Shown piece after piece: positions 37,548 through 46,405 of a DNA stretch of 64,000 nucleotides (the stretch's first letter is position 1; each line of letters begins with the position of its first letter). The notes beneath the pieces were generated by a model that saw nothing but the letters and a program-made list of their open reading frames with translations, was not told where the DNA came from and ran no database searches. The DNA is from Glaciimonas sp. PAMC28666 (GTDB lineage Bacteria; Pseudomonadota; Gammaproteobacteria; Burkholderiales; Burkholderiaceae_D), in the NCBI RefSeq assembly GCF_016917355.1, contig NZ_CP070304.1:2666001-2730000 (forward strand), in the 5' to 3' direction. Both the position numbers and the translations under genes were made by a program.

Positions 37548-38351
37548 TTACATTGTAAACAAATTCGCCAGCTCCACGCCAGGCTCTGGCGCACGCATAA
37601 ACGTTTCGCCTATCAAGAAGGCGTGCACATTTGCGTCGCGCATCAATTTCACATCTTCTGCGGTGCGAATGCCCGATTCGGTGACGATCATTCTGTCGGT
37701 CGGAATGTGCGGCAGCAACGTCAGGGTGTTCTCCAGCGTGGTTTCAAAAGTGCGCAAATTACGGTTATTGATGCCTAACAATGCCGTTTTCAATTTGAGC
37801 GCGGCGGTTAGCTCCTCGGCGCTATGGACTTCGACCAGTACACTCATCCCAAGCTCTAACGCGATTGCTTCCATTTCCGCCATCAGGCCGTGGTCCAGGG
37901 CCGCGACGATCAACAAAATGGCATCCGCACCCCAATGACGGGCCTGATAAATCTGGTAGGGATCGATCATAAAATCTTTGCGCAGGACCGGTAGCGTGCA
38001 GGCCGCACGCGCTTGTTTAAGATATTCCGGTGAACCTTGAAAAAATTTCTCGTCGGTCAGCACGGATAAACACGCAGCACCATGCGTAGCATAACTGACA
38101 GCAATATCGGCGGGGAGAAAATCCGCACGAATAATCCCCTTGGAAGGCGAGGCTTTTTTTATTTCCGCGATGATACCAGCACTCCCAGCATCAATTTTTG
38201 TTCTGAGAGCTGCCTCGAATCCACGCAAATGCGTGCGGGCTTCGGTATCTGTTTCAACTTCACGTCTCAAGCTTGCAAGGTCGCGCTGCTTTTTTGCGGC
38301 GCTGATTTCGTCAGCCTTGACGTCGAGAATTTTATTTAATATATCGGACAT
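37548..38351 (-). CDS. trpC: Indole-3-glycerol phosphate synthase
   Basis: A 267-residue monofunctional TrpC, without the PRAI (TrpF) fusion of enterobacteria, catalysing ring closure to indole-3-glycerol phosphate in tryptophan synthesis. Typical motifs: [38 protein letters not shown] and VTESGI. It is the last gene of the trpG-trpD-trpC group, 52 bases after trpD. Confidence 0.95.
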   Translation of the reverse strand: MSDILNKILDVKADEISAAKKQRDLASLRREVETDTEARTHLRGFEAALRTKIDAGSAGIIAEIKKASPSKGIIRADFLPADIAVSYATHGAACLSVLTDEKFFQGSPEYLKQARAACTLPVLRKDFMIDPYQIYQARHWGADAILLIVAALDHGLMAEMEAIALELGMSVLVEVHSAEELTAALKLKTALLGINNRNLRTFETTLENTLTLLPHIPTDRMIVTESGIRTAEDVKLMRDANVHAFLIGETFMRAPEPGVELANLFTM

Positions 38352-38403
38352 AGCGAGTTTCCATTTTGTATTTTGAATGCGCGGCGCAGGCTAATCAATG
38401 CTG

Positions 38404-39441
38404 TCAGTTGTTGGCACCAAGTGCTTGCGTCGCCGCGATAAACTGCTCTAGTTTGAGACGTGCGGCACCCGAGGCCATCACTTCGCGTGCTTTGATCAAG
38501 CCATCGGCAATTGAGGGGGACACGCCCGCGGCATACAGGGCGGTGGCGGCGTTGAGTGCGACGATATCGCGGGCCGGGCCGGGGACATCATTAAGCGCTT
38601 CAAATATTTTTTCTTTTGACTCATGCGAATTGGCGACCTTCAAATTGCGGCTGGCGATCATTTGCAGTCCGAAATCTTCGGGATGTATTTCGTATTCGCG
38701 AATTTCGCCATCGATCAATTCACCTACCAGCGTTGCTGCGCCAAGAGAAACTTCGTCCATATTGTCACGGCCCCAGACCACTATCGCCCGTTGTGCGCCG
38801 AGACGCTGCAACACGCGCACCTGGATGCCAACCAGGTCAGAATGGAATACACCCATTAAAATATTTGGTGCGCCAGCGGGATTGGTGAGTGGACCTAAAA
38901 TATTGAAAATGGTGCGCACACCTAATTCCTTGCGCACCGGTGCGGCATGTTTCATGGCGGCATGGTGGTTCGGCGCAAACATGAAGCCAATGCCTGTTTG
39001 ATCGATGGAGCGCGAGACTTGTTCGGGTGTCAGGTTGATATTGACGCCCAGAGACTCAAGCACATCGGCGCTTCCGGACGACGATGAAACGCTGCGGCCG
39101 CCGTGTTTTGCAATTCTTGCGCCCGCAGCGGCGGCGACGAACATGGTGGCTGTGGAAATGTTGAATGTCTGCGCACCATCACCGCCGGTGCCGACGATAT
39201 CGAGCAGGTTGCTGGTATTTGTGGTGGGGACGGGGGTCGCAAATTCACGCATTACTTGTGCGGCAGCGGCAATTTCGCCGATCGTTTCTTTTTTGACGCG
39301 CAACCCCATGGTTAACGCCGCGATCATGACGGGCGACATTTCGCCTTTCATAATCTTGCGAAACAGGTGCAACATTTCATCGTGGAAAATTTCGCGATGT
39401 TCAATGCAGCGCAGGAGTGCTTCTTGGTCAGTAATCGGCAT
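38404..39441 (-). CDS. trpD: Anthranilate phosphoribosyltransferase
   Basis: A 345-residue TrpD that transfers phosphoribose to anthranilate. The GTGGD motif ([19 protein letters not shown], ~80-98), the [18 protein letters not shown] loop and [22 protein letters not shown] are all present, and the length is normal. It is preceded by a 206-base spacer containing a 12-bp tandem repeat. Confidence 0.95.
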   Translation of the reverse strand: MPITDQEALLRCIEHREIFHDEMLHLFRKIMKGEMSPVMIAALTMGLRVKKETIGEIAAAAQVMREFATPVPTTNTSNLLDIVGTGGDGAQTFNISTATMFVAAAAGARIAKHGGRSVSSSSGSADVLESLGVNINLTPEQVSRSIDQTGIGFMFAPNHHAAMKHAAPVRKELGVRTIFNILGPLTNPAGAPNILMGVFHSDLVGIQVRVLQRLGAQRAIVVWGRDNMDEVSLGAATLVGELIDGEIREYEIHPEDFGLQMIASRNLKVANSHESKEKIFEALNDVPGPARDIVALNAATALYAAGVSPSIADGLIKAREVMASGAARLKLEQFIAATQALGANN

Positions 39442-39472
39442 GGAATTCCTCTTGGGGCTTTACCTGGATGGC

Positions 39473-39532
39473 GTTTGTAATATCGTTTGTAATACCGGTT
39501 GTAATACCGGTTGTGATACCGTTTGATATCAA
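39473..39532. repeat. 12-bp tandem repeat between trpG and trpD
   Basis: Four copies of G(G/T)TTGTAATACC-like units (39473-39520) and a diverged fifth. They lie in the spacer upstream of trpD in the transcribed direction. No gene is present. Confidence 0.85.
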
Positions 39533-39647
39533 CGCCATCGCATCCTCATTGCAAGTGTAAAACTGGCGCTCGCTTACTGAAGTAAAGCAGAGCGCCAGTG
39601 AATCAGCGACTGATGGCGGCGCGCTATCGCGCATGCGCGCTTAAGTG

Positions 39648-40211
39648 TTAGCGTTGCAGAAAATTCTTCAGCAAAGCATGGCCATGTTCGGACAAAATCG
39701 ACTCTGGATGGAATTGCACGCCTTCGATATCAAGTGTCTTGTGGCGCACGCCCATGATCTCACCATCATCAGTCCAGGCCGTGATTTCCAGACAATCCGG
39801 TAATGATGCGCGTGCAATAGCCAACGAGTGATAACGCGTCACATTAAATGGGTTGGGTAAATCCTTGAACACACCGACCCCGGTATGGTTAATAAGCGAA
39901 GTCTTGCCGTGCATTACCTGTTGGGCACGGATGACTTCACCACCAAAAGCTTCGCCAATTGCCTGATGCCCGAGGCAGACCCCAAGGATTGGCAGCGTGC
40001 CGCCTAGTTTTTGAAGTAATTCGACGCAAATGCCCGCTTCTTTTGGGCTGCAAGGACCGGGCGATAAACAAATGCGGTCCGGGTTCAGTGCCGCGATTTC
40101 AGCGAACGAAATTTCGTCGTTGCGAAAGGTGCGCACATCTTCACCCAGTTCTCCGAAATATTGGACCAGGTTATAGGTGAAGGAGTCATAGTTGTCGATC
40201 ATCAGTAGCAT
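39648..40211 (-). CDS. trpG: Anthranilate synthase glutamine amidotransferase subunit
   Basis: A 187-residue class I glutamine amidotransferase that feeds ammonia to TrpE. The catalytic Cys is in [15 protein letters not shown] (~79) and the His/Glu pair in VQFHPESIL (~170). The [18 protein letters not shown] opening is standard. It normally follows trpE, but here the upstream 500 bases contain no trpE and lead into a mobile region. Confidence 0.95.
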   Translation of the reverse strand: MLLMIDNYDSFTYNLVQYFGELGEDVRTFRNDEISFAEIAALNPDRICLSPGPCSPKEAGICVELLQKLGGTLPILGVCLGHQAIGEAFGGEVIRAQQVMHGKTSLINHTGVGVFKDLPNPFNVTRYHSLAIARASLPDCLEITAWTDDGEIMGVRHKTLDIEGVQFHPESILSEHGHALLKNFLQR

Positions 40212-40711
40212 ATTTGTTCTAACCCATTGATTTTGTTGGGATTCGCTGTTCGCGGTATAGATTCTTGTCCGGTATGTTGTCCTGTTATTTCAAGGCAGGT
40301 ACAAGAACCCCGCGGGCGATACTAATTTAGCCCTGCATTATAGGGCGCATGACGTGGTATTGGTGCCACGAATTGCAGATTAGGAACGCCATCGCCCTTG
40401 TTGTTTAGCATGCTGGGGAAGATTTTTTATGCGGAGATGTGATTTCATCGGTCTAAATCAAGCAAGTTGTATCGTAATGTGTAAATTTTAAAAAGTATAA
40501 CCTGACTTTTCTACAGAGGAAAAAGTAAATTTTTTTGTATTTCTGCAACGGGGGGCGATTGAAATTGCAATAGATTACCGGGGCAAGGGGAGTTTTTAAA
40601 GGTAAGAATTTTAATTAACCAATAGAGGTTAATTAACCTTGCATGGTTAAAAAAATTAACCTAGAATGGTTACGTGGGATGTAATGATCCCTCTACTTAC
40701 GGGAGCAGTAA
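40212..40711. other. Intergenic region between trpG and the XRE regulator
   Basis: About 500 A/T-rich bases with no gene. A small hairpin (GCCCT...AGGGC) lies at 40332-40348, and the regulator promoter/operator cluster occupies the right end. The trpG promoter must lie in the left part, but I see no convincing -35/-10 there. Confidence 0.6.
40627..40672 (+). promoter_or_regulatory. Promoter and operators of the XRE/ImmA pair
   Basis: TTGCAT (40639-40644), a 17-base spacer and TAGAAT (40662-40667) form a sigma-70 promoter. A perfect palindrome GGTTAATTAACC (40627-40638) precedes it, and a 15-base motif AACCT(T/A)G(C/A)ATGGTTA occurs twice (40635-40649 and 40658-40672), once over the -35 and once over the -10. 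These are likely XRE operators for autoregulation. Confidence 0.7.
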
Positions 40712-41086
40712 ATGATTACCATATTTGGAAAGTATCTGAGGGATTTGCGCCACATGCATACCGAGTTACTCAAAGACATGGCCGATAGATTGAGTGTGTC
40801 TGCAGCATTTTTGTCTGCAGTCGAATCGGGCAAAAAAAGCATTCCTCCGACTTGGCCGAGTTTGCTTAATATTGCCTACCAACTATCTGCCGAGATGCGC
40901 CGTGATTTAAACCAAGCTTTTGACCAATCGCAGAAAACTGCGGTGATTGATTTAAATAATCAAAGCGGTGAACGTAGGGGAGTGGCTGTTGCTCTGGCAC
41001 GCACTTTCAATGATCTAACTGACGAGCAATTGGATTTAATCAAAAGGACAATGTTTGCGGTAAAAAAACGAGGAACGGAGAGCTAA
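40712..41086 (+). CDS. XRE-family HTH regulator
   Basis: A 124-residue regulator with a Cro/CI-type helix-turn-helix (LLKDMADRLSVSAAFLSAVESGKKSIP, ~18-44) and a C-terminal helical part. The next gene overlaps it by one base. Regulator-plus-ImmA pairs control lysogeny or mobile-element excision in several elements. The A/T-rich DNA differs from both the trp genes and the prophage late genes, which suggests acquisition. Confidence 0.85.
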   Translation: MITIFGKYLRDLRHMHTELLKDMADRLSVSAAFLSAVESGKKSIPPTWPSLLNIAYQLSAEMRRDLNQAFDQSQKTAVIDLNNQSGERRGVAVALARTFNDLTDEQLDLIKRTMFAVKKRGTES

Positions 41087-41586
41087 TGCATAATTTTAAA
41101 GCCCTTCCGATGCGCCGAGTTGAAATTCGTGAATTAGCATTTGATTTAAGGCGGCAATTGGGAGCCGCAAATTGTATGTGGTTTCCCATTTTGGAAGTTG
41201 TTGAACAAGTTTTTACGCGAATGGACCTTGAATATTTTTTTCAGGTAGTTGAGAAGGACGAGATGGGAAGTTCGCACGGATTGACCGAACGCGATGGAAA
41301 TAGCGTCACAATCAAAATACGAGATGATATTTATGAACGTGCATATCGTGAAGAAGGACGTGATCGAGGTACTGTTGCTCATGAGGCGGGACATTACTTA
41401 ATGCATGCTAGATGCCCTAGCTTACATCGACATTTCGGGGGAGAAATTAAGACCTGTGAAGATCCTGAATGGCAAGCAAAATGCTTTCAAGGTGAGCTGC
41501 TTATACCGCGTGAATTGGTGCAGGGAATGTCTGCAGATCAAATCGTAAAGCAGTGCGGTGTTTCACTTGAAGCTGCACAATATTAG
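41086..41586 (+). CDS. ImmA/IrrE-family metallopeptidase
   Basis: A 166-residue zinc peptidase-like protein with the HExxH motif in VAHEAGHYLMHARC (~101-114) and a downstream CFQGELLIPRELV segment carrying the expected third ligand region. Such peptidases usually cleave the partner XRE repressor. The protein ends VSLEAAQY, a point where relatives generally continue for some residues, so it may be slightly shortened at the C-terminus. Confidence 0.85.
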   Translation: MHNFKALPMRRVEIRELAFDLRRQLGAANCMWFPILEVVEQVFTRMDLEYFFQVVEKDEMGSSHGLTERDGNSVTIKIRDDIYERAYREEGRDRGTVAHEAGHYLMHARCPSLHRHFGGEIKTCEDPEWQAKCFQGELLIPRELVQGMSADQIVKQCGVSLEAAQY

Positions 41587-41614
41587 TTGAAATTATATTC
41601 ATCTGGAAAATGAA

Positions 41615-41648
41615 AAACGCCTAAAGAACGGGAATTCTTTAGACGTTT
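41615..41648 (+). terminator. Terminator after the ImmA gene
   Basis: AAACG-cc-TAAAGAA pairs with TTCTTTA-ga-CGTTT around a six-base loop (41629-41634). It is placed ~30 bases after the ImmA stop. Confidence 0.6.
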
Positions 41649-41793
41649 AAGTAAAAGAAAGCTGAGATTTGACCCCGGTTTTCTCTTGTAATACTTGCCT
41701 CACTAAGGCAGCGGAAGTTTAGTTCAAAGTTCGCTGCATTGCAAGTATCAAGTTCTTGATTAAGGTCAAGCGAACTGATGAAAGGTACTTGTC

Positions 41794-41901
41794 ATGCTTA
41801 TATGCCAATTTCCAAAGTCCGTCCGTGTGATTGCATATTTTCGATTCCGTCGTGGTCGGATTGAACATGTGTGCTCACACTGCCGGTCGTTTCCGCATTA
41901 A
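41794..41901 (+). CDS. Small basic protein, 35 aa, with Cys pair
   Basis: This short frame encodes a basic protein (SVRVIAYFRFRRGRIEHVCS, then HCRSFPH). The CxxHC-type end and the VRV-Y-R-R pattern look like a conserved small prophage protein family as I recall it; I cannot name it. A strong terminator follows 10 bases after the stop, which supports it being a real transcript. There is a weak ribosome site (AAAGGTAC). Confidence 0.45.
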   Translation: MLICQFPKSVRVIAYFRFRRGRIEHVCSHCRSFPH

Positions 41902-41910
41902 TTAACATAG

Positions 41911-41954
41911 AAACTCTAAAAAGATGATTTTCTTATCTTTTTAGAGTTTTTTTG
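41911..41954 (+). terminator. Strong intrinsic terminator
   Basis: A perfect 15-bp stem (AAACTCTAAAAAGAT with its complement at 41935-41949) around a nine-base loop, continuing into a T-run. Confidence 0.85.
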
Positions 41955-42276
41955 TATTGATTTTTAAGCATTTTTTTGAAAATTTATGTATTAGAAGTGA
42001 AAATAAAAAATAAGCTGGTTAGTTTTACTATCTGTTCGATACATGGGTCTCTGTTTCCGCAGCGATTTACGCCTTCCAGCTGCATCAAACTGCGTCACGC
42101 GAATGCGCGCAAAACAGCCCCGTGCACCGCGCCGGGCGGGATGCGGGCGATATATTCCGGTGTGTTAACACCAATGCATCTAATGAAGACCGAAGGCGTG
42201 GTGGGTTTGGCGCGGTACAGGTTCAAACGGCAAAAGGGAGGGGGCTGGGAGGGCGTGGGGTGCATGGTTTTCAAAA
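41955..42276. other. Prophage left-junction region, no confident gene
   Basis: Composition changes abruptly here, from A/T-rich (to ~42030) to G+C-rich. In P2-like phages cos lies just outside gene Q, so cos and possibly the attachment site would be expected here. G-rich runs (GGGAGGGGGCTGGGAGGGCG around 42236-42257) and a GTGTTAACAC palindrome near 42163 are visible, but nothing I can identify as cos. Open frames on both strands in this stretch lack support. Confidence 0.4.
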
Positions 42277-42504
42277 TCAAGGTGCAGGGGAGGGCGAAAT
42301 TCCGGCCCGCTGTAGGGCGTCCTGATGCCGTTGGTGATCATCTCTGCAATCGGCGTTGCAGAATAAATGCGTTTTGGGGACCTGTTCTTGACAGAAATGG
42401 CAGTGTCCATCACGCAAAAGTGTGGGTCTGTTGCGGACGAGGTTGATACCTGACGCAATGGCGGCGGCAATCCGGGCGTCGGCGCGGTCGGCGATGTCAC
42501 TCAT
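42277..42504 (-). CDS. Phage zinc-ribbon protein, TraR/DksA-like
   Basis: A 75-residue protein. The N-terminus (MSDIADRADARIAAAIASG) resembles phage TraR/DksA proteins, while the C-terminal metal site is CHFC...FCNADC, closer to small FCS-type zinc ribbons. The start overlaps the portal stop by 4 bases (ATGA), making it the third gene of a leftward terminase-portal-zinc ribbon operon. It may affect RNA polymerase or late gene expression; this is unproven. Confidence 0.65.
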   Translation of the reverse strand: MSDIADRADARIAAAIASGINLVRNRPTLLRDGHCHFCQEQVPKTHLFCNADCRDDHQRHQDALQRAGISPSPAP

Positions 42505-43580
42505 GATGGTACCTTTGGATGTGGAGACCGTTCGCCGGTGACGAGAACGTATTCGTCGAATTTGACGACCTCTTGTCCGGCCCAGTCATTGATGGCTAAA
42601 AACTGCGATTGCAGCGGGACCAGTTCATTACGGGCAAACACCCGCGCCGCCGGTTCGACCGCACCGAAGCCGCCGGTGTTATTGGGCATGATGCCGAGCA
42701 GCTGAGGTGGAACGCGGTGTGCGGCCAGCACATCATCGCGGGTCACGCCTTTGATGTTGAAGAATTCATCCTTCGCCGCTACGTCCGAGACTGGCAGAAT
42801 CTGAATGCCGTCTTTTTTCCCGTTGGGTGCATACATGAACAGGTTGCGGAAGTTACCCGGCCCTTTGCTGTCGCGCATGGCCTGGCGCAGGTTGTCCACG
42901 TCCGCATTGTTTGCGGCTGCGTCGGTCATGTAAAAGATGAATCCGGCGTGGGAGCCATTCTTGTAATACTTGCGCCGGAATAACGTCGCCGCTTCGTTTA
43001 GCCATGCCGACTGCAATGCGCTCAGATATTGCGGCACGCCATAAACCTCCTGATTCACGTCCGGATCCATCAGGTGACATAGGGATCCAGTACGAAACGC
43101 GTATTCTTCTTGCCAGCCCCGCACAAAATAATACTGGTCCAGATCGCGCCCGCGCCGAACGTATTTGGCTAACGCATGCACCAGTGACAGCAACCTACCG
43201 CTACGATTGATGCGCCTCTCCAGATACGCGTTCCCAAAGGTTAAAAAGTCCAGCGTCAGTCGTTTAAAGCCATCGCGTGACAATAGCGGCGTCGGCACAA
43301 ACGTCGAGGTCAGAATGTTGGCTTTGAAATAGATCGCGCTGCTATGGTGGACGCTGGAGTTAAACGATTTCGACAACCCGGCATAGTTGACCGGTGGTTC
43401 ATACCAGCGCCCGTTCGACCAGCATTCCAGAGAGTCGAGGATCTCGGCATGATCGAGTACCGGGGTCGGTTCGCCAAAGGTAAAGGCTTCGAATCCGGAT
43501 GCGGCGGGTGGCGCTGTTGTCGCCATGGAAGGTGCCACGGCGTCGGCGCGAAACCGTGCCCATTGCTGCTTATTGCTCAT
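42501..43580 (-). CDS. Q: Phage portal protein (P2 gpQ)
   Basis: A 359-residue portal subunit of the PBSX/P2 type that forms the dodecameric entry ring of the capsid. EILDSLECWSNGRWYEPPVNYAGL near the start and the HRVPPQLLGIMPNNTGGFG segment near residue 290 are characteristic. It is transcribed leftward after the terminase with a 4-base overlap, as in P2. Confidence 0.92.
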   Translation of the reverse strand: MSNKQQWARFRADAVAPSMATTAPPAASGFEAFTFGEPTPVLDHAEILDSLECWSNGRWYEPPVNYAGLSKSFNSSVHHSSAIYFKANILTSTFVPTPLLSRDGFKRLTLDFLTFGNAYLERRINRSGRLLSLVHALAKYVRRGRDLDQYYFVRGWQEEYAFRTGSLCHLMDPDVNQEVYGVPQYLSALQSAWLNEAATLFRRKYYKNGSHAGFIFYMTDAAANNADVDNLRQAMRDSKGPGNFRNLFMYAPNGKKDGIQILPVSDVAAKDEFFNIKGVTRDDVLAAHRVPPQLLGIMPNNTGGFGAVEPAARVFARNELVPLQSQFLAINDWAGQEVVKFDEYVLVTGERSPHPKVPS

Positions 43581-45364
43581 GAGGTATAAATCTCCATAAA
43601 GGATTGATTGTTCGAATGACCGCCTTCGATTGGCTCGTGGTCAAGTGCGTGCATACAGGCCCATGCCACATCAGCGTGGCCGATGGCATTGGTGCGGCTG
43701 GCTTCGTAGGTGGCTTGCCGACCGCTGGCCGTCAAGCTTTTATGGATCGCCATAAAGGCCTGCGCGATGTCGATCCATCCGGCGTCGAATTCGAGCCGTC
43801 CTTTACTGATAATATTTTTCGCCTTTAACACCATGCGGGTCTTCACTTCGACCGAATAGAGGATCGCGGTTGCGGCGGGAAAGAATTGGCGTACCAGTGG
43901 AAAGACGCCAATCCCCATGCCGGTGGTATCGATGCCGATGTATTCCACGTTGTAACGGAGCGTCATTTGCCGAATGGCTTCGGCCTGTGCTTCGAAATCC
44001 ATGCCACGCCATTGGCAGCGCTCGAGAATACGAAACTTGCCACCGGCGACCAGGGGCGGGGCCAGCACTACGCACCCGGCACTATCCCCCGTCAATGACG
44101 GGTCGTAGCCGATCCACACTGCCCGGTTGCCGAAGGGCCGCGTCGCAAACACTTTAAAGTCAGACCACTCCACCCACGTATCGACCATACAGCGCTGCAA
44201 TTCCATCAATGGAAAAATCGACTGCGTATCATCGATAAAATTGCACATCAGCAGGTTTTCGAACTGGTCGGGGCTATATTCGAAATTACGCAATTCGTCG
44301 ATATCGAACAGATTGCAGCCACCGCGCTCGGCGTCCAGAATGGTGACGATCTGGCGCCAGATTTTATCCTCGCCGGTAAAGCCCGCCGCTAACCGTTTGT
44401 GCGTCAGATCGATGGCGATCTGATTGGCAACGGCGCGGCGTTTATTGAACCCGTCGCCGCTCCAGAACGGATAGGCCTGATGCGTAACCGACGACGGTGT
44501 CGAGAAATAGGTCTTGCGCCATTGCTTATGCAGCGCCATGCCGGAGGCGACTTTGTTTAACTCGGCAAAGTTATGCGTCCAGAAAAATTCATCAAAATAA
44601 AAGTTGCCGTGATAGCCCTGTGCCGTGCGCGCATTGGTGCCTAAAAAATACAGATGTGCGCCGTTCGGCAAGATGATCGGGTCGCCCGTTAATTCTAGGT
44701 TCGCCGCCTCCCGCGCAAACTGGGTGATGTATTGCTTAAACACATGCGCCTGCGCTTTGGACGCCGATAAAAAAATCTGATTGCGTCCCGTCTCAATCGC
44801 ATCCGCCAGCGCCTCGCGGGCAAAATACCAGGTGGCACCGATCTGCCGCGATTTGAGAATCACCCGCGTACGCTGGTCGCTGTTGCGGTGCCAGACCTTC
44901 TGATAATCAAACAGGGAATCCCGAAACGCTTCCAATAGTTGAATGCGCTGTTCGTCACTGAACTCATTCCGAATCGGCTTTTTCTTCGGTCCCGCGTTCC
45001 GGTTCGCCAGCTTCGGATTGAGATCCACTTCATTACCGCCCGGCGCTTCATAACGGCGCACGCGGGCGGTCTGCACCACCTGGCGCATCAGCAAATCGAT
45101 CTCTTTAAAATCACCGCCGGATTTGCCGTCTTTGGCAATCAATTGGACCAAGCGGGCGTCCAGTGCCGCTTCGACCTTTTCCAGCACGGGCGCGCTGTCC
45201 CAGCCGTCGCGCTGCTTCCAGCTTTCGACGGTGGAACGTTTCAGGGTCAGATAAGCGGCGACGGCAGAAATTTGCCATCCCTGCCAGTATAAAAATTTGG
45301 CGAGTCGGCGCGGATCCGTTTTCGGATCAGTTTCAGTGAGGGGGAGAGGGGCGATTTCTGACAT
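43577..45364 (-). CDS. P: Phage terminase ATPase subunit (P2 gpP)
   Basis: A 595-residue large terminase. It has an N-terminal HTH (FLYWQGWQISAVAAYLTL), an ATPase core with LKSRQIGATWYFARE (~169-183) as the Walker A-like motif and YFDEFFW as Walker B, and a C-terminal nuclease domain (GYDPSLTGDSAGCVVL, HADVAWACMHAL). It packages DNA with gpM. It is divergent from gene O across a 144-base promoter region. Confidence 0.93.
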   Translation of the reverse strand: MSEIAPLPLTETDPKTDPRRLAKFLYWQGWQISAVAAYLTLKRSTVESWKQRDGWDSAPVLEKVEAALDARLVQLIAKDGKSGGDFKEIDLLMRQVVQTARVRRYEAPGGNEVDLNPKLANRNAGPKKKPIRNEFSDEQRIQLLEAFRDSLFDYQKVWHRNSDQRTRVILKSRQIGATWYFAREALADAIETGRNQIFLSASKAQAHVFKQYITQFAREAANLELTGDPIILPNGAHLYFLGTNARTAQGYHGNFYFDEFFWTHNFAELNKVASGMALHKQWRKTYFSTPSSVTHQAYPFWSGDGFNKRRAVANQIAIDLTHKRLAAGFTGEDKIWRQIVTILDAERGGCNLFDIDELRNFEYSPDQFENLLMCNFIDDTQSIFPLMELQRCMVDTWVEWSDFKVFATRPFGNRAVWIGYDPSLTGDSAGCVVLAPPLVAGGKFRILERCQWRGMDFEAQAEAIRQMTLRYNVEYIGIDTTGMGIGVFPLVRQFFPAATAILYSVEVKTRMVLKAKNIISKGRLEFDAGWIDIAQAFMAIHKSLTASGRQATYEASRTNAIGHADVAWACMHALDHEPIEGGHSNNQSFMEIYTS

Positions 45365-45421
45365 GCCGCAAGCGTAGGGGTCACGCGCGCGTAACGCTTC
45401 TAGCAGCGCGCCACTAAGCGC

Positions 45422-45476
45422 CTTACCAACCCCCTGCGTATTGAATCAGGGCGCGCTGTCGTTGACCATGGCGACA
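45422..45476 (+). promoter_or_regulatory. Candidate late promoter region for O-N-M-L
   Basis: A 22-base element (45422-45443, starting CTTACCAACCCCCTG) is shared at 18 of 22 positions with one upstream of gene V (53459-53480). An inverted repeat TGTCG-N10-CGACA follows at 45457-45476. P2 late promoters use a dyad bound by Ogr; this may be the equivalent here, but the spacing differs from the P2 consensus. Confidence 0.4.
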
Positions 45477-45508
45477 TCTCACCACTTTTACGCTTACGGG
45501 CGCACACC

Positions 45509-46351
45509 ATGTCTACTAAATCGAAATTTTTCCGTGTCGCCCTTGAAGGAGCGACCACCGACGGACGTAAGATCGACCGTAAAGCCATCGAACAGATCGC
45601 CCGAAATTTCAACCGCGATACCTATGGCGCACGGGTCTGGCTAGAGCACAAACGTAGCCTGTTGCCGGATAGCCCGTTTAAAGCCTACGGCGATGTGCTG
45701 GCCGTCAAAGCCGACGAAGTCGAGACCGACAGCGGAACAAAGTTAGCCCTGTTTGCCCAGGTATCGCCGACCCCGTCCCTGATCGCGATGAACCGTGACC
45801 GTCAGAAAATTTATACTAGCATCGAACTCAATCCCGATTTTTCGGACACCAAGCAGGCCTATCTGGTCGGTCTGGGCGTCACCGACAGTCCGGCCAGTCT
45901 CGGGACCGAAATTCTGACCTTCGCCGCGAATAGCAACGTCAATTTATTTACCGCCCGCAAACAGCATGCCGACAACCTGTTTTCTGAAGCTATCGAAGCC
46001 GAGATGGAATTTGAAGACGATATCGCGCCGGAACTGACTAACAGCAAATTTACCACCACCATCAAAAATATTATGAAACGTTTCGCCCACAAAGAAGGCG
46101 GCGACGACGCCCGTTTTAACGATGTCAGCGAAGCATTAGAAGCGGTCGCACTGCATGCCAGCGACACCGCGCAGTCGTTCACGACACAGTTCGCCGCCGC
46201 AGAAAAAAAGATCGCCGCGCTCGAAGAGGAACTGGCGTTAGTAACGACTGAATTGGCGACCTTCAAACAGCAGATGGACACCCAGGACGGCGACCCGTCC
46301 AAACGACCAGCCGCCACCGGTGGTCACGGCATGGAACAGACCGAGTTTTAA
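45509..46351 (+). CDS. O: Capsid scaffolding protease (P2 gpO)
   Basis: A 280-residue scaffold/protease that shapes the procapsid and cleaves capsid proteins. The N-terminal SKFFRVALEGATTDGRKIDR, the ARVWLEHKRSL segment and a C-terminal coiled-coil (~220-262) match gpO. It begins the rightward head operon. Confidence 0.93.
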   Translation: MSTKSKFFRVALEGATTDGRKIDRKAIEQIARNFNRDTYGARVWLEHKRSLLPDSPFKAYGDVLAVKADEVETDSGTKLALFAQVSPTPSLIAMNRDRQKIYTSIELNPDFSDTKQAYLVGLGVTDSPASLGTEILTFAANSNVNLFTARKQHADNLFSEAIEAEMEFEDDIAPELTNSKFTTTIKNIMKRFAHKEGGDDARFNDVSEALEAVALHASDTAQSFTTQFAAAEKKIAALEEELALVTTELATFKQQMDTQDGDPSKRPAATGGHGMEQTEF

Positions 46352-46405
46352 GCGCGCTCCTGTCCCACCGTGTTTTCCTATTAATCGTATCGCAGGAGCA
46401 TCAAA

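Noticed and set aside
42095-42446. Open frames on both strands in the prophage junction
   Set aside because: Neither has a ribosome site, and they conflict with each other and with the zinc-ribbon gene. The stretch looked faintly like sequence seen in other prophages but I could not support a gene.
45457-45476. An exact P2-type Ogr site (TGT-N12-ACA)
   Set aside because: The dyad here spaces TGT and ACA by 14 bases, not 12, so I report it only as an inverted repeat.
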